A DNA stretch of 64,000 bases from assembly GCF_907164915.1 (NCBI RefSeq), contig NC_061862.1:75221718-75285717 (forward strand), in the 5' to 3' direction. Each line of letters starts with the position of its first letter. Within the stretch, counting starts at the first letter, position 1. Origin of the DNA: Impatiens glandulifera. Its lineage: Eukaryota; Streptophyta; Magnoliopsida; Ericales; Balsaminaceae. Under the pieces are notes generated by a model. That model had not been told where the DNA came from and did not search any database. It saw only the letters and a program-made list of their open reading frames with translations. Made by a program: the position numbers and the translations under genes. Shown in pieces: positions 57,598 to 64,000 of this stretch.

Positions 57598-60444
57598 CGA
57601 TTCTCTATAAAATACACATATCTAATGGCCTGCCCTTTGGAGGTAGCAACATCTCAATCTTTGAATCTAAATGTTTTGTTTGATCTTGGGTATTTTAATT
57701 AGGTTTTTTTTAGTGTTTTTAAGAATAAAATTTCTATCACCATTAATTAACACAAGTATCAAAATTACTATATCTTTATTCTTTATAATACTTTAATAAT
57801 TATGAACTTCTCAAATAATAAAATTCAAATTATTTCAAAATAACCCTGGAATAAAAAAAAACCATTTTTTTGTAATCAAAGTAGGCCTGAATCAGAAATT
57901 GAGGGACTAGGGGTAGATTTATGCATGCATGGTTTATGATGTGAAAAATCCTGCAAAGATATTGATAAGTCAATAGACATGAAGCTGTACCTTCTTCTGT
58001 AGTAAGGGGCATAGATTAGATTGTGTTTACTATATTTTGGTTGGGTTATTTACATAACTCCATCTTATTATTTTACTCCTTCCATTTATTATGGCCTTGT
58101 TCGGTTGGGGTTATTTAAATAACCCAACCCTACTCAAACTTCTTTTCATTCTCTCTCTCATCAATCACATCACTTAATTAATTACTCAAAATACTAAAAT
58201 ACCCTTTATTTTAAATTAATATTTATTATTTTATTATTATATATCAATACGCTTTAAGTAATTTTACCAAAAATATTCTCATGTCCTCAAAATCATCACC
58301 AATCATTACTCATTTTTCCCTTCTAGATTATTACAATAACCCCAATCCGAACAAGGCCTATGGCATATTCGCATTAAGTTATTTGAATAACTTAGAGAGA
58401 GAAAAAAATAATGATGGTCGAAAAAAAAATAATGATGGTAGATGATTTTAAGAAGGTTATGATTATTTGTTAAGAAAGTTTAAAGAGTATTGATATATAT
58501 AAATAAAATAAAAAATAATAATTTAAAACAGATGATATTTTAATATTTTTACGTTAATGAAATAAGTGATGTGATTGATGATAAGTAATTAATTGAAAAT
58601 TTAATTTTATAAAGATTAAATAAAAAAACCTAAGCTGAACAAGGCCTATATCACTAAATTAATTAATAAAATATTTTAAAGTTTTTCTATCAAAAAAAAA
58701 TTCTATTTGTTCAAAATTATCATTAATTATTATTTTTTGAAATAACTAATGGACTTGTTTGGTTTGAAGTATTTAAATAATTTAAACTAATTAAAACATA
58801 ATTTATATCACATATTTCATTAACTAAAACACTAAGACGTTATTAAGTTTGAGTTATTTAAATAATTCAACCTAATCAAATACAATTTCACTCCCCTTTC
58901 TTTTATTACATTATTTAATTTATTAATCAAAATATTAACATACTTTTTTTTTTTAAAAATTAAAATTTATTTTATCATTATATATTAATATTTTAAGTCA
59001 TTTTACCAAAACAATCTACCCCTCCTCAAAATCATCATTAATCATTATTTTTTAAATAATTCAAGTTATTTAAATAACCTGAATCCGAACAAGGTTTGAG
59101 TTATTTAAATAACTCAACCTATTTAAACATCGTTTTTTTCTCGATCTCTTTTATTAAATCACTTAATTCATTAACTAAATTATTTTTTATTTTTTAAAAA
59201 ATCATTTTATATTAATAATTTTTAAGTCTTTTTATTAAAAAAAGTATGGTTTGATTTGATCGTACTTGTTTCGGCTCTTTTTGTGGTCCTCGACTCATGT
59301 TGGAGACTTGGTCATAGTGATTGTACATTGTAGGGATAGTTTATTTTTCTTCTTTTTGGAAAAAATAAATCATCTGCATTTCAGAACTTCTTCTGTCCAA
59401 TTCTAAATATTCTATTTTGAGGTTAAACAGGGATGTGAATACTATATTTTGACTGATTAACTAAATTATATACTCTCATTTAGTATGCAGGATATCATTG
59501 AGAGGTATAAACAGCACACAAAGGATATTCGAACCGAAAACATAATTGACGAAGAGAAGAGTCAGGTTATTATTCTATTTGGGACATCACATATTTCATT
59601 TCCGCCCATTTCCATTTAACCTAACATGATCGCGATTGTTATTGTTGTTATTCAGAATCTCAAACGAGAAGCCGAAAGCTTGGGGAAGAAAATAGAGTTT
59701 CTAGAAGATTCCAAGAGGTGGATAAACATTAGTATTAGTATGAAAATTTAGGATCGATGTAATGAGAAATATTTGTTTTTGTCTAAACTACTAGAAAATA
59801 ATTGGTATATATGAAATGGATTGATTAGGAAAATGTTGGGAGAATGTGTTGCATCTTCTACATTCGAAGAACTTCAACAACTTGAACAACAATTGGATCG
59901 AAGTGTAACCTGCATAAGGGCAAGAAAGGTAATTACAAACAATCTCGGTTCGTAATTAAACCTAACATGTTTAATTATATTATTTGGTACAAATTTCAGA
60001 TGCAGGTTTTTCAAGAACAGATTGAGAAACTAAAAGCTAAGGTATGAAAAGAATAAAAAATAAAAACATTCTAACAATGAATGGAGTTGAATTATTTTAT
60101 TTTTAGCTGACCATAATTTGAAACAGGAAGTAATGCTGGTAGCAGAAAATGAAATGCTTTCTGAGAAGGTATATATAATTCATGTTGTTTTATTTAGACT
60201 ACCAATATTTTTTAATCGACTAATGTGTTTTAGAAGAGAATTGAACTAATCAAATTCTTAATATTTACAGTATAATGTACGGGTTAACGAAGAATCTATG
60301 GAGAAAAGAGTGACGATTGAAAGCAGCGAAGAAGATGAAGAAGAAGAAATTGAAGTGGATACAGGTTTATTCATTGGACAAGCTGCACCTGAAAGCAGCA
60401 ACAGAAGGAGGAAGAATAAGCCAATTATTATGATGCCAAATTAA
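54484..60444 (+). CDS. SOC1: SOC1/TM3-clade MIKC MADS-box transcription factor
   Basis: Coding exons: 54484-54665, 59484-59565, 59656-59717, 59829-59928, 60000-60041, 60127-60168 and 60271-60444 (684 bp, 227 aa). All junctions are GT-AG and in phase, and the 62/100/42/42-bp exons are the standard MIKC pattern. Residues 1-60 are the MADS domain ([20 protein letters not shown]), followed by the I region ([17 protein letters not shown]), then a K domain ([11 protein letters not shown], then [16 protein letters not shown]). The C-terminus holds the SOC1 motif [10 protein letters not shown], diagnostic of this clade. Family knowledge: SOC1 proteins are nuclear, bind CArG boxes as dimers and integrate flowering-time signals. 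Oddities: an acidic run ([11 protein letters not shown]), a basic tail (NRRRKNK), divergent I and C regions, and a 4.8-kb first intron full of MITEs. Exon 2 begins at 59484 (TATGCAG), giving SSSMQD; the next AG downstream would lose MQ. The paralogue number is unknown, so one-to-one orthology is not proven. Confidence 0.95.
57529..57596. repeat. (TA)n microsatellite
   Basis: About 33 uninterrupted TA units in SOC1 intron 1. Confidence 0.98.
58093..58358. mobile_element. MITE with GGCCTTGTTCGG inverted ends
   Basis: The left end GGCCTTGTTCGGTTGGGGTT is the near-perfect reverse complement of the right end (AACCCCAATCCGAACAAGGCC). The 266-bp element is flanked by TAT on each side (58090-58092 and 58359-58361), a 3-bp duplication of the kind expected for Harbinger-type MITEs. 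It is non-coding. Confidence 0.85.
58361..59240. repeat. Cluster of degenerate related MITEs
   Basis: Further copies of the preceding MITE family lie end to end: a right end CTGAACAAGGCCTATA near 58635, a left end GGACTTGTTTGGTTTGAAG near 58751, a copy spanning about 58850-59095 with GAGTTATTTAAATAA on the left and CCTGAATCCGAACAAGG on the right, and a truncated one at 59094-59240. Confidence 0.6.
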
Positions 60445-60566
60445 CTAAATTGGAAGCCAGGGTTTGGTTGATCTATTAATTAATTAATTAATGTTTAAGA
60501 TTCATGTAATTTCATTTCATCGTGTAATTGTTAAGATGTTTTAAATTAATAATAAGTTATAATATT

Positions 60567-60572
60567 AATAAA
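60567..60572 (+). terminator. Possible polyadenylation signal of the SOC1-like gene
   Basis: AATAAA lies 123 bases after the stop codon at 60442-60444, in an AT-rich context. Confidence 0.4.
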
Positions 60573-60733
60573 AATTGTTAAAATATATATAAATAAGTAA
60601 ATAGGGTAACTGTATTTGAATTAAATTAATTTCAAAAGTTGAACCAAACTCTCATGATATCCTATAGAACAAATCATTTTCAAATAAAGGACTTTACTAT
60701 TTGGATAAGAGTGTCAAAAATATCAATTGAAGA

Positions 60734-60737
<4 letters not shown>

Positions 60738-60829
<92 letters not shown>
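60738..60829. repeat. (AT)n microsatellite between the convergent genes
   Basis: About 45 AT units with one AAAT interruption, midway between the two stop codons. The open frame crossing it (60639-60830) is an artefact of the repeat. Confidence 0.98.
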
Positions 60830-61151
60830 ATGTAAACAAAATTAATTAAATTATTTAATCGATTTTAACGGTTTAGTTGTACATTTTATTGGACAAACTT
60901 ATCGAACCGAAGTATATAATTCAATTACTATTCGATATTCTTCTTCTCATACAATCAACAGTGAACTAGCCAAAATGAGAAACCAAACCATTCCTAAACA
61001 AAGGGAGTCATAAATCATAGATAAGCAGTACCATGTTTAACTGAATCAAATTCAAGAACAAACCCTATAAAGTCTTCTTTAAAAAAAAAAAAACAAGACA
61101 GGGACCATAGATAAATTAAGTCCTAATTAGCTAGCTGTTTAAACTTTAATA

Positions 61152-61157
61152 TTTATT
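61152..61157 (-). terminator. Possible polyadenylation signal of the AGL6-like gene
   Basis: The minus strand reads AATAAA 33 bases after the AGL6-like stop codon. Other AT-rich signals are possible further on. Confidence 0.3.
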
Positions 61158-61189
61158 ATTTTAATTATTATTGTAAAGATCTAGTTCAA

Positions 61190-63398
61190 TTAAAGAACCC
61201 AACCCTGAACAATATCAGCAGTCTCAGCAGCCATGCTCCTCGACCCTTCACCGGCAACATAATGACTGTACCTTTTTTTTTCAAAAAAACAAAAAAAAAA
61301 AACAGAATTATTGGTTTGTTTAAGTATATATAAATATAACCCTAGAAAATGATAAACATAAGAGAAATTAGAACCCTATTTGAAGAACAGGCTCCATTTG
61401 ATCACAATCCATGGGATTGGCTTGAGAAACAGAGAAGCTACTTGGTCCAGGTCCAGCAGATGCATCAAGGTTCCATGATCTTAGATTTTCATGTCCATCT
61501 GGCCCGAGCTGAAACTTAAATCATGATCATCGATCATCATCATCACAAAAACCTATATATAGATAATGTAAGATCAATGATCCATATATATATATATATA
61601 TATATATGCAATACCGGTGACATTTCAAGCGAAACCTTCATCTTCAATTGCTTGTTCATGTCTCCGAGCAGACGTTCCTGTCAATCCCACAATTGAAACC
61701 CTTAACCCATTGCCAATCTTTGTCATTTTCTTGTTTTTAGATATTAAAAGACATTAGGATCGATATTAATGTTTGTGTGCAAATAGTCTTATATTATGAT
61801 CCTATAAACATACCTTCCTCCTAAGTTCTTCCATTTGTTCCATCATTAGCTGTGTCTACACATAATTAATTAAAGAAAACTTAGCTAATTAAATCAAAAA
61901 AAAAGTAAACCGAAATGAAAGTAAGAACATGTAGACACCTTGCGATGTCGAGCTTGTGACAACGCTGCTTCGAGTTGTTTCTCGAGATTCAACAACTCTT
62001 TCACACTTAACGGTCCAAGATCCTCCCCTAGCAAATTCCTTCAAGAAACGAAATTGTTTAAAAAAAATGAGGTTTTATTGATCATATATATAAAGTTGAT
62101 GTGAGAAGAAGTGGAGAAATAAACCTTTGATTGCGTTGAAGTGATTCATACTTAGCCTTCAATTTCGATACCTCTTGGTACCAACTCTATTCATATATAT
62201 TATAGAATAGTACTTCAATACTTTTATTCACTTTTAGCTCGAAAACATGTCAAGATATATACGATTGTGATTACAAAAACTAAACCTGTGTCTCCCGCTC
62301 GACAAAGCTTTCGTGTGGGTTATAGTTAGAGCGTTGGTACCTTTCTAGGGTCTTGGGAATTCTGCATAAGCAAATGTTAAATGTCAGTATGAAAATTTTC
62401 CTATATCAATTCAGTTATATATAGTAGTTTGGACAAATAAATTATTGTGAAATGGTACTCAATCTCTAAATAAGTTTAGCGATCAAAATATATAAAACAC
62501 ACAGAATATAATGATAGTGATGCGAAACAACAATTAACCATTAATTAGCTTAACCCAAAATAAAAATAAAAAAAAAATAGTTTGAATCAAACTAAATAAC
62601 CCATTTTCCTTTTGTAAAGATAAACAATTTTCATTCACTTGTAGTTTTAGTATAAACATGACAAAAATTAATTCAAGAAAAATTATGACAAGAGAATCAT
62701 AAGTCAATCATGTTCATTCATGCTTTAGATCAAATCAATTTTTTTTAATGTTAGAAACTAGCATAACCCTTACCGCCCTAACCTCGATCTTTGATCTCTT
62801 AGCAAACTCTGTTGTCACGCCACACTTAAATCAAATCATTATAATTCTCATAGTTTAAAGCTTATATATCTCTTTTTTTTAATTTCATTTTCTTTCAAGC
62901 TTCTTTTCCTTACAACTTTTGTTTTTGTTTGCTAAGAAGAATCGTTGAATAGAGAGATTTGTTTGTTCATTTTGGTGATATATTGTGATGAAACAAAGGA
63001 GACAAAGAGTTGCAGTTGCAGGCTCTCTCACACACTCAAATATCCCTCGGATTTCGAGGAGTTTCATGCAATATAACACTACATGTCTGTCTGTTTGTCT
63101 GGTTTGTCTGTTTTGTCTGTTTGAGAGAGAAAAACCCTAGATCCTGTTTCTTGAGTTGTTGATAAAAAGAGTAGAACATGCATTATTAATTATTAAGTAG
63201 TAGTGATGAATCTAACCCGGCGCTGCCGAATTCATAGAGCTTGCCACGGTTGGAGAAGATGATAAGGGCAACTTCAGCTTCGCAGAGAACAGAAAGTTCA
63301 TATGCTTTCTTCAACAAACCATTTCTTCTTTTCGAGAAGGTTACCTGTCGATTGATCTTGTTCTCTATCCTTTTCAGCTCCACTCGTCCTCTTCCCAT
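61190..63398 (-). CDS. AGL6: AGL6-clade MIKC MADS-box transcription factor
   Basis: Coding exons on the minus strand: 63398-63217, 62361-62286, 62186-62125, 62038-61939, 61855-61814, 61677-61615, 61508-61375 and 61265-61190 (735 bp, 244 aa), all GT-AG and in phase. The MADS domain is [20 protein letters not shown] onward; the I region has [10 protein letters not shown]; the K domain has [38 protein letters not shown] and [11 protein letters not shown]. The C-terminus has the AGL6-I motif ([13 protein letters not shown]) and ends in the AGL6-II motif [15 protein letters not shown] and the GWVL end favour AGL6 over SEP proteins (which end in GWLP). Family knowledge: AGL6 proteins are nuclear, form tetramers with other MADS proteins, and act in floral meristem and organ identity. 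The exon 7 donor is weak (GG|GTTCTA). The stretch between LQIG and GWVL is short. It is convergent with the SOC1-like gene. Confidence 0.95.
61193..63216 (-). other. Introns of the AGL6-like gene
   Basis: Seven introns are interspersed within this span: about 855 bp for intron 1 (62362-63216), and 99, 86, 83, 136, 106 and 109 bp for the rest. A (TA)n run lies in the sixth (about 61582-61608). The short frame at 62885-63079 in intron 1 is not supported as a gene. Confidence 0.85.
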
Positions 63399-64000
63399 TC
63401 TCTCTTTGTTTCTTCTCTCTTCTATTCTAAAACACCTTATAATATGATATCTAAAAACTTGTTTGTTTTGTTTTTATTTTAAATTTTAGAAGTTAGTACC
63501 ATCCACGTTTGTTTCTAATGATCATAATTTTTTCTTCAACTTAATATGGTTCTTAATGAAAATGATAGAGGATTATATTGAAAATTTTAATAACCGGGAT
63601 TTATTATTTAGGAAGGTTAACACACCCACCATTTTATTCAGAGCGTTTTAGTGGGAATTAAGAATGAGAGTTCTATGTTAATTAAAACCAAAAGAATTGA
63701 AAAAATGGGTTAATTTGAGCTTGTTTGATAAGGTTATTTGAAGACAAATATTGGGGTTATAGTTTAAAAAAATTTATATATGTATTGTTGTTGTTTAGTT
63801 ATGTTGATTCTCTTATTAGATGGATTTGAGTTTGTAGTGATTGTTTTGTGTAATGTTATTGTAATATTGGTTGATAGACATTCCTCTTTTTCTTTTTTTT
63901 TTAACGAATTATGTGATTAAAATACGAATAATTTAAACCATTTAGTAATCTCATATCAAGCAAGTTCATATTTGATCATTTCAACAATAAGTAATTGAGA
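63399..64000 (-). promoter_or_regulatory. Upstream region of the AGL6-like gene
   Basis: The first 40 bases upstream of the ATG are purine-rich on the coding strand (AGAGAAGAAACAAAGAGAGA), plausible as a 5' UTR. The rest is AT-rich. No clear TATA box at a sensible distance, CArG box or other gene is seen. The promoter is cut by the window end. Confidence 0.45.

Larger units (their letters stand above)
54666..59483 (+). other. Large first intron of the SOC1-like gene
   Basis: GT at 54666 and AG at 59482-59483. It contains (ATT)n at about 55275-55297, (TA)n at 57529-57596, and several AT-rich MITE-like units sharing the block ATTTTATTAAAATAAAGTAA or close variants (near 55750, 55990, 57000, 58180, 58870). 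The regulatory first intron of MADS genes is often long, but most of this length looks like transposon-derived sequence. Confidence 0.8.

Noticed and set aside
59484..59493. Alternative SOC1 exon 2 start after TATGCAG (59491)
   Set aside because: It also has an AG and gives an in-frame join as the 7-base difference shifts to SSR-DII only with altered phase; the 59484 site restores the conserved SSSMQDII sequence and keeps exon 2 at 82 bp.
60639..60830. 63-codon open frame ending in alternating Ile-Tyr
   Set aside because: Most of it is the translation of an (AT)n microsatellite.
61190..63398. SEPALLATA identity for the minus-strand MADS gene
   Set aside because: The K-domain phrase [14 protein letters not shown], the GWVL end and the linkage to SOC1 fit AGL6. 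SEP proteins usually have a QEYLKLK-type phrase and a GWLP-like end.
62885..63447. Short open frames near the AGL6-like gene (62885-63079 minus, 63241-63447 plus)
   Set aside because: The first lies in intron 1 without codon or domain support. The second is antisense to the MADS exon.

Overview
The window is nuclear DNA from a flowering plant, almost certainly a eudicot. The evidence is two intron-containing type II (MIKC) MADS-box genes of angiosperm clades at the right end, and about 48 kb of nested plant LTR retrotransposons (Ty1/copia and Ty3/gypsy, including the plant-specific Tat lineage) at the left. Base composition is strongly AT-rich. No bacterial features were seen.

Left part (1-48 kb): retrotransposon graveyard. 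From left to right it holds: (i) a Ty3 element on the minus strand (1-2932) that has lost RT, RNase H and most of integrase; (ii) a divergent plus-strand Tat-type LTR (3588 to about 6790) carrying a GC-rich block of repeated CGACCGAG motifs; (iii) 3.6 kb of non-coding DNA with one SINE-like copy; (iv) a 13-kb Ty1/copia nest (copia A, 10416-23450), whose pol is split by a second copia (copia B, 15730-20680, exact 5-bp target duplication ATGTT) and by a solo LTR (21075-22586); copia B itself carries a Helitron-like insertion and a tRNA-Asp-derived segment in its LTRs; (v) an old plus-strand Tat relic (about 25.1-31.4 kb and 44.7-46.4 kb), interrupted by (vi) a younger minus-strand Tat element (31394-44736, exact target duplication ATTAT, LTRs of 2.9 and 2.3 kb) with two tandem-repeat arrays in its 3' untranslated region; (vii) a 106-bp tandem array (about 46990-48080) and a highly AT-rich palindromic stretch.

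Right part (48-64 kb): gene space. A SOC1/TM3-clade gene (plus strand, 7 coding exons, 54484-60444, 227 aa) and an AGL6-clade gene (minus strand, 8 coding exons, 61190-63398, 244 aa) are convergent, with stop codons about 750 bp apart. SOC1 and AGL6 neighbours are a known ancient pairing in angiosperms. Both exon structures were assembled by hand from splice sites and reading phase. SOC1 intron 1 is 4.8 kb and filled with small MITE-like elements; a MITE pair also lies about 0.7 kb upstream of its start.

The two MADS genes probably act in flowering time (SOC1) and in floral meristem and floral organ identity (AGL6). Nothing else in the window looks like a functional host gene. The most unusual structural theme is that four unrelated repeats (copia A LTR, solo LTR C, Tat 3' UTR, 106-bp array) are each tandem arrays of short inverted repeats able to form hairpins.
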